The notes under the pieces: generated by a model
Told to the model about the DNA's origin: nothing
The model's input: only the letters and a program-made list of their open reading frames with translations
Databases searched by the model: none
Origin: CADEEN01 sp963738425
GTDB lineage: Bacteria; Pseudomonadota; Gammaproteobacteria; Burkholderiales; Burkholderiaceae_C
Direction of reading: 5' to 3'
Assembly: GCA_963738425.1 (NCBI GenBank)
Contig: CAVTWT010000001.1
Location: 1-64,000, forward strand
Length of the DNA stretch: 64,000 nt
In this document: in pieces, positions 48,949 to 57,708 of the stretch
How the letters are laid out: each line of letters begins with the position of its first letter
Position numbering within the stretch: the first letter of the stretch is position 1
Made by a program: the position numbers and the translations under genes

Positions 48949-49707
48949 ATGAGCATTTCAACGATGGCGCCACCGTTGACCGCGGCCGATGAGGTTGACA
49001 GCGCGCTGTTGCAGCGCGGCTTTGCGGTCGTCGACACGACACAGCTGCACACGCTGTTGGGCGTCATGCCCGGTGTGGCCGAGCGTGCGCTTGCGAATTG
49101 GGCGGCGTATTGGAACCGCCTCGCACCCGACCAGTACCTGCGTGATGGCGGGCGCTACCGGCAGCGCCGCCATGGCTCGTTCGTGATCGAGGGCGACAAC
49201 ATCGTCGCCGCGCCGCACCGTGCACACTGGCAGCCGGTGGAATACAACGCGTTGCACGGCGGCATCGAGCGCTGGTTCCAGCCGCTGGAGACGAGCCTCG
49301 TTGCCGATCCGCTGTGGCAGCGCTTGTTGTTGATGCTGGCGCAGCGCGCTAGCGCACTGCGGGGTGACACACGCGCCTGGTACACGGAAGCCCACCAGTT
49401 CCGCATCGACACGGCTGGTGGCATCGGCCGGCCGACGCCGGAAGGCGCGCACCGCGACGGTGTCGATCTTGTCGCGGTGATGCTGATGGCGCGCAATGGG
49501 GTCAAGGGCGGCGAGACGCGGGTCTTCGATGCCGACGGCCCGGCCGGTCAGCGCTTCACGATGAGCCAGCCGGGGCAGATGCTGCTGCTCGACGACGCGC
49601 GTGTGATCCACGAGAGCACGCCGATCCAGCCGACGGAGGCCAACCGCATCGGCCACCGCGACACGCTGGTGATCACGTTGCGCGCGGGGGCGTTTCAGGG
49701 GCCGTGA
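48949..49707 (+). CDS. 2OG-Fe dioxygenase family protein (DUF2257 type)
   Basis: A 252-residue non-heme iron, 2-oxoglutarate-dependent oxygenase-like protein. The iron ligands are read as His and Asp in EGAHRDGVDLVAVMLMAR and a distal His in ARVIHESTPIQP, with Arg for 2-oxoglutarate near RIGHRDTLV. YTEAHQFRID is another family stretch. No signal peptide. The family includes amino-acid hydroxylases, but no substrate can be named. The last 35 bases overlap the 3' end of the convergent DUF502 gene. Confidence 0.8.
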   Translation: MSISTMAPPLTAADEVDSALLQRGFAVVDTTQLHTLLGVMPGVAERALANWAAYWNRLAPDQYLRDGGRYRQRRHGSFVIEGDNIVAAPHRAHWQPVEYNALHGGIERWFQPLETSLVADPLWQRLLLMLAQRASALRGDTRAWYTEAHQFRIDTAGGIGRPTPEGAHRDGVDLVAVMLMARNGVKGGETRVFDADGPAGQRFTMSQPGQMLLLDDARVIHESTPIQPTEANRIGHRDTLVITLRAGAFQGP

Positions 49708-50395
49708 CGTCGTTCTTCAGCTTGGCGACCGCGTCTGCTTTCGGCAAGTACTGCGGCGACGTGAGACCCATCGAGACGTAGATGCTCGTCACCGCTTCCA
49801 CGCCGACGTCGGCGGGTGTGATCCAGTGCTCCGGCACATACAGCAGGCCGCCGCCCACGGGCACCGGCGCCGTCGGAATCAGCACCGCGACACAACGCTG
49901 ACCATTGATCATCACCGGCGTGTCGCTGCCAAGCAGCGCCAGAGCGACGCTGTTGCCTTCGGCCTGCGGCCCGCCGAAGTGGCACCAGACCGCGCTCATC
50001 GACTTCATGCCGTCACCGTTCTCGTCCTGCGCGCGCACCAGACCGACCATGCGCTTCATCAGGTCGTAGACCGTGCCGACCACGGGGATGCGCAGCAGCA
50101 GCGCGTTGACCACCGATGCGAAGCTGCGTTGCAGGCCCGCTTCGACGAGCAGGCCGAGCCCGAAGACCGCTGCAGCGACGATGGCCACGCCGATCGCGTA
50201 GCCCACCACCTGGGAAGCACCCACGCCCAGGCCGATCGACACCAGCACGCCACCGACGGCGCTGTCCGGCCCCAGCCAGCGGATCAGGAAACCGGCGGCC
50301 CAGGCAAAGATCAGGGCCGTGGCGGCGAGCGGCAGCGCTGCAAGCGCGCCGGTGACAAAGACGCGCAGCAGCGTGCGAAAGGGTTTGAAGGCCAT
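49673..50395 (-). CDS. DUF502 inner-membrane protein
   Basis: A 240-residue membrane protein. Two long hydrophobic segments at residues about 10-40 and 50-85 precede the family region VPVVGTVYDLMKRMV-like IPVVGTVYDLMKRMVG and the soluble end VAVLIPTAPVPVGGGLLYVPE. Start ATG at 50395 is chosen; the longer frame to 50491 runs through the divergent upstream region. It is convergent with the 2OG-Fe oxygenase gene and overlaps it. Function is unknown. Confidence 0.88.
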   Translation of the reverse strand: MAFKPFRTLLRVFVTGALAALPLAATALIFAWAAGFLIRWLGPDSAVGGVLVSIGLGVGASQVVGYAIGVAIVAAAVFGLGLLVEAGLQRSFASVVNALLLRIPVVGTVYDLMKRMVGLVRAQDENGDGMKSMSAVWCHFGGPQAEGNSVALALLGSDTPVMINGQRCVAVLIPTAPVPVGGGLLYVPEHWITPADVGVEAVTSIYVSMGLTSPQYLPKADAVAKLKNDVTAPETPPRAT

Positions 50396-50441
50396 GGGCC
50401 GCGCATCATACGGACCGGCCGCAGGCTCTAGACTGCTCGGT

Positions 50442-51183
50442 GTGGGGTCTGAGCTTGAACTGTCACTGTTGATCGCGGGCATCTTCGCCATCGCGGTCCT
50501 TTATTCTTCAGTCGGTCACGCTGGCGCGTCAGGGTACATCGCGCTGATGACGCTGTTCGGCTTGGCGCCTGCTGCCATCCGTCCCACCGCACTGACATTG
50601 AACATACTGGTCGCGTCGATTGCGACGTGGCACTTCGTTCGCGCCGGGCACTTTCAGTGGCGCCTGTTCTGGCCTTTTGTGGTGTTGGCAGTGCCGGCCG
50701 CGTTCATTGGCGGGGGCATTGTGTTGCCGGTCAAGGTGTTCAACATTCTGCTTGGCGTGGTGCTCCTGTACTCAGCGGTTCACTTCGCGCGCTCGGCCGG
50801 CAGCGGCACCGTCGAGCCCACCACGCCGCCGCTGGCGTGCTGCGCTCTTCGCCGGCGCCGCCATCGGATTGCTCGCGGGCCTGACCGGCACCGGCGGCGC
50901 GATTTTCTTGACGCCGCTGTTGTTGTTCATGGGTTGGGCCGGGGCCAAGCAGGCGGCGGCCGTGTCGGCGCCGTTCGTGCTGATCAATTCTGCATCGGGC
51001 ATGCTCGGCACGTTGTCCACCGTTGCGCCATGGCCGGCTTTCATCCCCTGGCTGCTGATGGCCGCGGGCGCGGGTGGTGCGATCGGCTCACGCCTGGGGA
51101 GTCAGCGGTTTGCCGCACCGGTGATCAAGCGCTTTCTGGCGGCGGTGTTGGCAGTCGCCGGGACGAAGTTGCTGCTGACGTAG
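50442..51183 (+). CDS. TauE/SafE-type permease, one frameshift
   Basis: A second TauE/SafE-family membrane protein, 246 residues after repair. The first half has AVLYSSVGHAGASGYIALMTL and PTALTLNILVASIATWHF; the second half has IGLLAGLTGTGGAIFLTPLLL. An extra T near 50838 shifts the frame between them. GTG at 50442 is the most plausible start since no ATG lies close by in frame. It is not linked to sulfur genes here, so the transported compound is unknown. Confidence 0.82.
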
Positions 51184-51217
51184 TGGGTCAGGCCTCGAGC
51201 GATACGAACCGCTCAGA

Positions 51218-53092
51218 TCACTTGATCCCAAGTGCCGTCTCGTCGTCGGCCTCTTCGCCGAGGAAGCCGCCGCTCTGGTGCTCCCACAGCCGCGCGTAGA
51301 TGCCGCCCGCGGCCAGTAACTCGCGGTGCGTGCCTTGTTCGACGATGCGGCCCTTGTCCATCACGATCAGGCGGTCCATCGCCGCGATGGTCGACAGCCG
51401 GTGTGCGATGGCGACGACGGTCTTGCCTTGCATCAGCTTGTACAGGCTCTGCTGGATTGCGGCCTCGACTTCGCTGTCGAGCGCGCTGGTGGCTTCGTCG
51501 AGCAGCAGGATCGGCGCGTCCTTCAACATCACGCGCGCGATGGCGATGCGCTGGCGCTGCCCGCCGGAGAGCTTGACCCCCCGCTCACCGACATGCGCGT
51601 CGTAGCCCTTGCGGCCCTTCGGGTCGACCAGCGTGTCGATGAAGTCCTGCGCCTCGGCCTTGACCGCGGCGGCGCGCATCTGCTCGTCGCCGGCATCCGG
51701 GCGGCCGTAGACGATGTTGTCGCGCACCGAGCGGTGCAGCAGCGAGGTGTCCTGCGTCACCATGCCGATGCCGGCGCGCAGGCTGTCCTGCGTCACGCCG
51801 GCAATGTCCTGGCCGTCGATCAGGATGCGGCCCTGCTGGATGTCGTAGAAGCGCAGCAGCAGGTTGACGACGGTGCTCTTGCCCGCGCCCGAGCGGCCGA
51901 CGAGGCCGATCTTCTCGCCGGCCTGGATCGTCAGCGAGAAGTCTTCGATGACGCGCTTGCTTTGTCCGATGCCCGAGCCGTAGTGAAAGCCGACGGCATC
52001 GAACTGCACTTCGCCACGGCTGACTTCGAGCGGTTTCGCATCGGCGCGGTCGATCACGCTGTGGTGCTTGGCCATGATGCCCATGCCGTCAGCCACCGTG
52101 CCCACATGCTCGAACAGCGACGACAACTCCCACATGATCCAGTGCGAGATGCCGTTCAGGCGCAGCGCCATTGCGCCGGCCGCGGCCACCGCGCCGACGC
52201 CGACCTGGCCTTTCGACCACAGCCACAGCGACAAGCCCGTCGTCGCCGCCAGCAGCAGCACCGACAGCAGCTGGTTGATCTGATCGACCATCGTCACCAG
52301 GCGCATCTGGCGATAAGCGGTGTCCATGAAGTCGCCCATCGCCGCGCGTGCGTAGGCGGCTTCGCGGTGCGCGTGAGAAAACAGCTTGACGGTGGCGATG
52401 TTGGTGTAGGTGTCGGTGATGCGGCCGGTCATCAGCGAGCGCGCATCGGCTTGTTGCTGCGACACCTTGGCCAGGCGCGGCACGAAGTAGCGCAGGCTCA
52501 CCAGGTACAGACCCAGCCAGCACAGAAAGGGCACGAGCAGCCAGGCGTCGAAGCCGGCGAGCACACCGATCAGCGTGGCGAAGTACACCAGCACATAGAT
52601 CAGGATGTCGGCGCCGATCATCCAGACGTCGCGCACGGCCAGCGCGGTCTGCATCAGCTTGGCGGAAATGCGGCCGGCAAACTCGTCCTGATAGAAGCTC
52701 ATGCTCTGGCCGAGCAGCAGGCGGTGGAACTGCCAGCGCAGGCGCATCGGGAAGTTGCCGGCCATGGTGTTGAAGCGCAGCAGCGCCCACAACAGTGTGA
52801 GCACCATGCTGGCGGCCAGCGCGATGCCGAGCCACATCAGCGTGTTGCCGTGCACCTGCCACAACTGCGCCGGCTGCACGGCCGCCAGCCAATCGACGAT
52901 GCGGCCGAGAAAGGCAAACAGCAGCGCCTCGAAGGCGCCGATGCTCGCCGCCAGCAGCGTCATCAGCAGCAGGTGCGGGCGCATGCCCTGGGTGCAGGCC
53001 CACAGGAACGGCAGCAGCTTGTCCGGCCACGGCTTGACCGCGTCGTTCGGGTACGCTGCTATCAAGCCTTCAAATCGGGCAAATACAGACAC
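51218..53092 (-). CDS. ABC exporter, fused permease and ATPase
   Basis: A 624-residue half-transporter of the MsbA/multidrug type. Six membrane segments in the first 330 residues (FLWACTQGMRPHLLLMTLL onwards), then the ATPase: Walker A GLVGRSGAGKSTVV, Q-loop MVTQDTSLL, signature LSGGQRQRIAIAR, Walker B ILLLDEATSAL and the H-loop AIAHRLS. I prefer the GTG at 53092 (VSVFARFEGLIAAYP), in line with related proteins, over a TTG at 53119. It faces away from the giant-protein locus and stands alone, so I do not count it as that system's exporter. Lipid or drug export is possible. Confidence 0.9.
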   Translation of the reverse strand: MSVFARFEGLIAAYPNDAVKPWPDKLLPFLWACTQGMRPHLLLMTLLAASIGAFEALLFAFLGRIVDWLAAVQPAQLWQVHGNTLMWLGIALAASMVLTLLWALLRFNTMAGNFPMRLRWQFHRLLLGQSMSFYQDEFAGRISAKLMQTALAVRDVWMIGADILIYVLVYFATLIGVLAGFDAWLLVPFLCWLGLYLVSLRYFVPRLAKVSQQQADARSLMTGRITDTYTNIATVKLFSHAHREAAYARAAMGDFMDTAYRQMRLVTMVDQINQLLSVLLLAATTGLSLWLWSKGQVGVGAVAAAGAMALRLNGISHWIMWELSSLFEHVGTVADGMGIMAKHHSVIDRADAKPLEVSRGEVQFDAVGFHYGSGIGQSKRVIEDFSLTIQAGEKIGLVGRSGAGKSTVVNLLLRFYDIQQGRILIDGQDIAGVTQDSLRAGIGMVTQDTSLLHRSVRDNIVYGRPDAGDEQMRAAAVKAEAQDFIDTLVDPKGRKGYDAHVGERGVKLSGGQRQRIAIARVMLKDAPILLLDEATSALDSEVEAAIQQSLYKLMQGKTVVAIAHRLSTIAAMDRLIVMDKGRIVEQGTHRELLAAGGIYARLWEHQSGGFLGEEADDETALGIK

Positions 53093-53261
53093 GTCGGGTT
53101 GTCGTGAAAAAGGGCGCAAGGGTAGCGCAGTTAGGGGGTGCTCGGCACCCGGTTGTCACGCCCGCGTCACCGAAGGGCGGGCACAATGCTGGCACTTCTG
53201 GCGAGCAATCGACCGCAATACTGGGCGGAACAGCGGAACCCGTCACCGTCGCCGAAGTGCC

Positions 53262-53290
53262 AAGGCCACTCACGTGGCCTTTTCTATTTC
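53262..53290 (+). terminator. Hairpin with T-rich tail
   Basis: AAGGCCAC-TCAC-GTGGCCTT followed by TTCTATTTC on the plus strand. No plus-strand gene is evident just upstream (53093-53261 holds no supported gene). A second hairpin (TGGCCGTC/GACGGCCA) lies close to the end of the TonB receptor gene. TGGCCTTTTCTATTT occurs twice here. Confidence 0.4.
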
Positions 53291-53343
53291 TCCACTCAAG
53301 ATGGCCTTTTCTATTTGGCCGTCAAGCGACGGCCATTGCATTT

Positions 53344-55584
53344 CTACAGCTTCATCTCCAGCCGCAACTGCGTGTTGATGAAGGAGCGGGTGGTGGTGCG
53401 ATTGGTTTCGGTGAGTGCCGCGCTATCGACGATCGTCGTGCCGGTTGTGTCAGGCGCCAATGCATTCGACAGCGACAGGCGCAACTTCAACTCCGGGCTG
53501 AAGGTCCACAGCGCATAGGCGTCGAGCACGTTCTTCTCCGACTGCACGATGAATCGGTCGGCTTCGAGCCTAGTGCGGTAGCCCGGCGTGTGGTTCAGGT
53601 TGCCGCCGAGTGTCAGTGGCGTGCCGCGAAAGCGATGGTCGACGCCGAAGTTGAGCGTGCCGCCGGGTTGCTCCGCCAGACGGTTGTCGGGTCCGGGCAC
53701 GGCATCGACGCGCGAGCGGAAGATCGAGGCGTTGGCGCGGACTTCGGTACGTGGGCCGTCGTCGATCAGTTGATCCAATCGGAACTTGGCTTCGAGCTCG
53801 AGTCCCTGTGTCGTCGCCTTGCCGATGTTCTGCGGCCTCGACACATAGCGCGGCTGGCCGGGCGACCAGCTGACGTCTTCGAGCGCGACGACGCTGCGGA
53901 TCAGGTCGTTGATGCGGCGGCGGAAGAGGTTGGCCGAGAGCACACCGCCGTCGGCCAGGTAACGTTCGATGGCGAGGTCGATGCCGATCGCCACCTCGGG
54001 CTTCAGCGCCGGGTTGCCCGCGCTGTCGGCCGTGAGTTCAGTGTTGGCACCGGGAGCCGGGTCGGTGCGGCTCACCGACGGCCGGCCGATCAACTGGCCG
54101 AGGTTGGGCGAGCGGTAGCTGCGTGTCAGGCTGGCCCGCACCTGGTCGCGCGAGGTTTCATTGAACTTCCAGACTGTGTGCAGCAGCGGCGTGGCGACGC
54201 GGCTGCTGTTGACGTCGATGACGCCGTTGGCCCCTTCTCCGCGAGTGGTGATGCTTTCGACGCGCAGCCCGGCATGCACAGCCCACTGCGGCGTGATCGA
54301 CCACTCGTCCTGACCGTAGAACGCGTAGCGGCGCGACGAGGCTTCTAGGTTCTCGCCGAACTCGGTGAGCTGCGGCACGCCGTCGATCAGCGTCGTCTTG
54401 CCGTCGATGCGGCGATTGCGCTCGAACTCGAGGCCGGAGACGAGTTGGTGGCCGGCGCCGGCGAGCATCGACGCCTTCAGTCCCAACGTGGCGCCGCGGT
54501 CGCGGTTGTCGGTGCGCTCGTCGATGCTGCGCACCAGTGCCCCGCCGTCGTCGAACTCGCGCCGATCGCTGTCGCCTTGCCAATGCCCTTGGCTGACGCC
54601 GGCGCGCCACTCCAGACGCGGGCCGCTGTTGCCCAAGCGGTGGTTGTAGTTGGCGTTCAGACGCTGCATCGTGAAGCGGCCGTCGCTGTCGGTCCGGCTG
54701 CGCGCGTAGTCGAGCGGTGCGTTGGTCAAGGTGCCGACCGAGTTCGTGGTCGGCTTGCTGGCGATCAGCATCGGGCTGAGCAGGAAGCTCTCGCCGGCCT
54801 GGCCGCGCCACTGCAGCCGCGCCGCGGCATGCAGTCCTGCCCGCCCAGTCACGCTGCGGGAGGTGCCGTCGCGTTCGAGCACGACGTCGCCCGTGTCGTT
54901 GTCCACGTCGGTACGACGCGATGTGCTCTCGTTGATGAAGTTGCGCTGGAACATCGACAGCGAACTGTTGAGGACCCAGTCGCCGCCGAAGCTGTGATTG
55001 CGCGTCCAGGCCAGGCCACCGGAGAGCTTGCCGGCTTCCGTCTGCAGATCGACGTTGACGTCGTTGACCTTCTTGCGAAAGCCTTCGCGCAGCACGATGT
55101 TGATCGTGCCGGCGATGGCGCGGGCGCCGGTTTCGGCGGTCGGCGCGCGCAGGATCTCGATGCGCTCGATCTGCTCCGGCGGGATCGAATCGAGCGAGAA
55201 GCCGGGCGCGATGCGTTCGCCGTCGACCAGGATCTGCGTGAAACCGCCGCCCATGCCGCGCATGCGCGGCGCGCCGCCGCGGCCGGGCGCGCCCGGCACC
55301 GTCACGCCCGGCAGGCGCTTCAGGACTTCGAGCGTGTTGCTGTCGCCGAAGCGCTCGATCTCGTCGCGGCCGATGACGATCTTGGCGGCGGTGGACTGGC
55401 GGCGCTGCTCGCTGTCGCTGGCGCGGCCGCCAGTGATTTCGATGCGCTGCGTGTCGGCGGGTGCTGGCGACGGTGCAGGCGGCGGCGCCGGTGGCGCGTC
55501 GGCAGGCTGGCTGCGCGCGGGCGCCGCCACGGCAGCCGTGGACGCAAACAAAAGCGCCCACCGGCGCCAACGCATTGCACTCAT
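53344..55584 (-). CDS. TonB-dependent outer-membrane receptor
   Basis: A 746-residue receptor, intact. MSAMRWRRWALLFASTAAVA starts a signal peptide, followed by a Pro/Ala linker and a TonB-box-like RIEITG. The plug has SNTLEVLKRLPGVTVPG, RMRGMGGGFTQILVDGERI, PPEQIERIEILRAPTAE and AIAGTINIVLREG; the rest is a 22-strand-type barrel ending in FINTQLRLEMKL. It lacks the usual siderophore-receptor signature and looks like the group with RGMGGG plugs; the ligand is unknown. Divergent from the RluA-type gene with only 35 bases between them. Confidence 0.9.
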   Translation of the reverse strand: MSAMRWRRWALLFASTAAVAAPARSQPADAPPAPPPAPSPAPADTQRIEITGGRASDSEQRRQSTAAKIVIGRDEIERFGDSNTLEVLKRLPGVTVPGAPGRGGAPRMRGMGGGFTQILVDGERIAPGFSLDSIPPEQIERIEILRAPTAETGARAIAGTINIVLREGFRKKVNDVNVDLQTEAGKLSGGLAWTRNHSFGGDWVLNSSLSMFQRNFINESTSRRTDVDNDTGDVVLERDGTSRSVTGRAGLHAAARLQWRGQAGESFLLSPMLIASKPTTNSVGTLTNAPLDYARSRTDSDGRFTMQRLNANYNHRLGNSGPRLEWRAGVSQGHWQGDSDRREFDDGGALVRSIDERTDNRDRGATLGLKASMLAGAGHQLVSGLEFERNRRIDGKTTLIDGVPQLTEFGENLEASSRRYAFYGQDEWSITPQWAVHAGLRVESITTRGEGANGVIDVNSSRVATPLLHTVWKFNETSRDQVRASLTRSYRSPNLGQLIGRPSVSRTDPAPGANTELTADSAGNPALKPEVAIGIDLAIERYLADGGVLSANLFRRRINDLIRSVVALEDVSWSPGQPRYVSRPQNIGKATTQGLELEAKFRLDQLIDDGPRTEVRANASIFRSRVDAVPGPDNRLAEQPGGTLNFGVDHRFRGTPLTLGGNLNHTPGYRTRLEADRFIVQSEKNVLDAYALWTFSPELKLRLSLSNALAPDTTGTTIVDSAALTETNRTTTRSFINTQLRLEMKL

Positions 55585-55619
55585 CGTGATGCGATTGTGT
55601 GCGAGCTGCGTTAACCACG

Positions 55620-56270
55620 ATGGAGGCGCGCATCGACAATCTGTGCATGGAGGCGTTGATCCGGCTGTATCAAGACGACACGCTGCTCGCGGTGGACAAG
55701 CCGGCGGGGCTGCTGTCGGTGCCCGGCCGCGGAGAAGCCCATCGCGATTGCGTGGCCGCGCGCGTGCAGGCTGTGCTGTCCGACGCGCTGGTCGTGCACC
55801 GGCTCGACCAGGCCACCTCCGGCGTGATGCTGTTTGGACGCGGCGCGTCGGCGCAGCGTGCGTTGTCGATCGCCTTCGCCGAACGCCGCGTCGCCAAGCG
55901 CTATGAGGCGGTCGTGCACGGCGAGGTGCGGGGCGACGAAGGCGAGATCGACCTGCCATTGCTCACTGACTGGCCCAACCGGCCGCGGCAGAAGGTCGAT
56001 CACGAACGCGGCAAACGTTCGCTGACAAGGTGGCGCGTGCTGTCTCGCGACCCCACGACGAACACGACGCGGCTGCAGCTCGAGCCGGTGACGGGCCGCT
56101 CTCATCAGTTGCGCGTGCATCTGGCGGCGATCGGCCATGCGATCGTCGGTGACACGCTTTATGCGCATGCCGTCACCGCGCCGCGGCTGCTGCTGCACGC
56201 CTGCGAGCTGCGCTTGCCGCACCCTGCCGACGCGCGCACACTGATGATCACAAGCCCTTTGCCGTTCTGA
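55620..56270 (+). CDS. RluA-family pseudouridine synthase
   Basis: A 216-residue rRNA/tRNA pseudouridine synthase. It has LLAVDKPAGLLSVPGRG, the catalytic Asp in LVVHRLDQATSGVML, RVAKRYEAVVHGEV, and LEPVTGRSHQLRVHLAAIGHAIVGD. Length and motifs match the RluA subgroup, which modifies 23S rRNA and tRNA-Phe. ATG at 55620 is used; an in-frame ATG at 55647 is equally possible as neither has a strong ribosome binding site. Confidence 0.88.
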   Translation: MEARIDNLCMEALIRLYQDDTLLAVDKPAGLLSVPGRGEAHRDCVAARVQAVLSDALVVHRLDQATSGVMLFGRGASAQRALSIAFAERRVAKRYEAVVHGEVRGDEGEIDLPLLTDWPNRPRQKVDHERGKRSLTRWRVLSRDPTTNTTRLQLEPVTGRSHQLRVHLAAIGHAIVGDTLYAHAVTAPRLLLHACELRLPHPADARTLMITSPLPF

Positions 56271-56305
56271 CTGGAACTCGAGTCGCCGCCGCGACTCCCA
56301 AAGCC

Positions 56306-56939
56306 ATGAACATCCTGCTCAACCGCCGCCGCAGTCTGCGTCTCGTCGCCACCGCTGCCTTCTTTGCGATGCCGGCGTTGCATCTGCGCGCGGCGACCCC
56401 CAGCGGCCCGCGCCGCGCCACGCCCTCGCAAACCGAAGGCCCGTTCTATCCGGACAAATTGCCCGCCGACAGCGACGCCGACCTGCTGGCCAATGGCAAT
56501 CTGCGCTACGGCAAAGGCCAGGCGGCCTGGGTCGAAGGCACGTTGACCGACACCGATGGCCGTGTCGTCAGCGGCGCGTCGATCGAGATCTGGCAGTGCG
56601 ACCAGGACGGGCACTACCACCACCCGCGAGACGGCGGCCGGGCCGACGCGGCCTTTCAGGGCTTCGGCCGCGTCGCTGTCGATGCCGAAGGCCGCTGGCG
56701 CTTTCGCACGCTGCGGCCCGTGGCCTACAGCGGCCGCACGCCGCACATTCACGCCAAGATCAAGCTCGGCACGCGCGAGTTGCTGACGACGCAGCTCTAC
56801 GTGCAGGACGATCCCGGGCAATGCGCGCGATGGTGTGTGGCGACGGTTGCCGGCAGAAGACCGCGCGCTGGTCACGTCTGCCTATGTCGCGGGCAGCGAC
56901 GGTCTGAGCGCGCAGTACTCGCTGGTGGTCGTGGCCTGA
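56306..56939 (+). CDS. Exported intradiol ring-cleavage dioxygenase-like protein, one frameshift
   Basis: A 210-residue protein after repair, of the protocatechuate 3,4-dioxygenase fold. The N-terminus NRRRSLRLVATAAFFAMPAL is a twin-arginine-type signal. The iron ligands are visible as Tyr in EGPFYP, Tyr in DGHYHHPRD and the His pair in RTPHIHAKI. An extra base near 56811-56818 (CCCGGG) sends the last 40 residues out of frame; the true end is AEDRALVTSAYVAGSDG and then SLVVVA-stop at 56939. Export of such an enzyme is unusual compared with cytoplasmic catabolic dioxygenases; the substrate is unknown. Confidence 0.82.
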
Positions 56940-56964
56940 ATTGCGCGCGGGCTATCCTCGCGCG

Positions 56965-57699
56965 ATGGACCAACACCTCTACATCATCACCGGCGCTTCG
57001 CGTGGCCTCGGCCGTGCGATGGCCGAACAGTTGCTGCGCCCGGGCCACACCGTGCTTGGCCTGTCGCGTCAAGCGCCAGACGCACCGGCGGGTCTCGAAC
57101 AATGGCCCTGCGATCTTGCCGACCCGGTGCCTGTGGCCGAGCGACTCGTGAGCTGGCTCGGTGCTTTCGATCCATCACGCTTCGCGAGCGCGAGCCTGAT
57201 CAACAACGCGGCGATGCTGACCGAACCGGCGCCGCTGGCGGCCGTCGATTTTGAAGCCTTGTCGAAGGCCGCGCGCGTCGGCCTCGAAGCACCGCTGGTG
57301 CTGACCGCCGCCTTTCTGCGTGCCACACAGACGTGGCCAGGGTTGCGCCGCGTGCTGCACATCTCTTCCGGCCTCGGGCGTCGCGGCATGGCCTCGTCTG
57401 GACCGTACTGCGCCGTCAAGGCCGCTCTCGACAATCTGGCCCGCGCGCAGGCACTCGAAGAAGCGCTGCAGCCGAACGGCGCGAAGGTCTGTTCTCTGGC
57501 GCCCGGCGTCATCGATACCGACATGCAGGTGCAGTTGCGCGGCGCGGATGCAAAGGCGTTTCCGGATCGTGAGGCGTTCGTGCAGATGAAGAGCGGGGGC
57601 AAGCTCGATTCGCCGGCCGCAGCGGCGGCGAAGGTCATTGGCTATCTGCACCGTGCCGACTTCGGTTCCAATCCGGTGGGCGATGTGCGCGACCCCTGA
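56965..57699 (+). CDS. Short-chain dehydrogenase/reductase
   Basis: A 244-residue NAD(P)-dependent oxidoreductase. The cofactor motif is IITGASRGLGRAMAEQ, NNAAML marks the fold, and the catalytic Ser, Tyr and Lys are in HISSGLGRRG and GPYCAVKAALDNLAR. LAPGVIDTDMQ follows. Overall closest to the sepiapterin-reductase-like group. Start ATG at 56965 is 26 bases after the dioxygenase stop. Substrate unknown. Confidence 0.88.
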   Translation: MDQHLYIITGASRGLGRAMAEQLLRPGHTVLGLSRQAPDAPAGLEQWPCDLADPVPVAERLVSWLGAFDPSRFASASLINNAAMLTEPAPLAAVDFEALSKAARVGLEAPLVLTAAFLRATQTWPGLRRVLHISSGLGRRGMASSGPYCAVKAALDNLARAQALEEALQPNGAKVCSLAPGVIDTDMQVQLRGADAKAFPDREAFVQMKSGGKLDSPAAAAAKVIGYLHRADFGSNPVGDVRDP

Positions 57700-57708
57700 G
57701 GCTACGCG

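Noticed and set aside
51218..53092. ABC transporter as the exporter of the giant adhesin
   Set aside because: It is on the opposite strand, separated by unrelated genes, and is of the MsbA/multidrug type without a C39-like domain.
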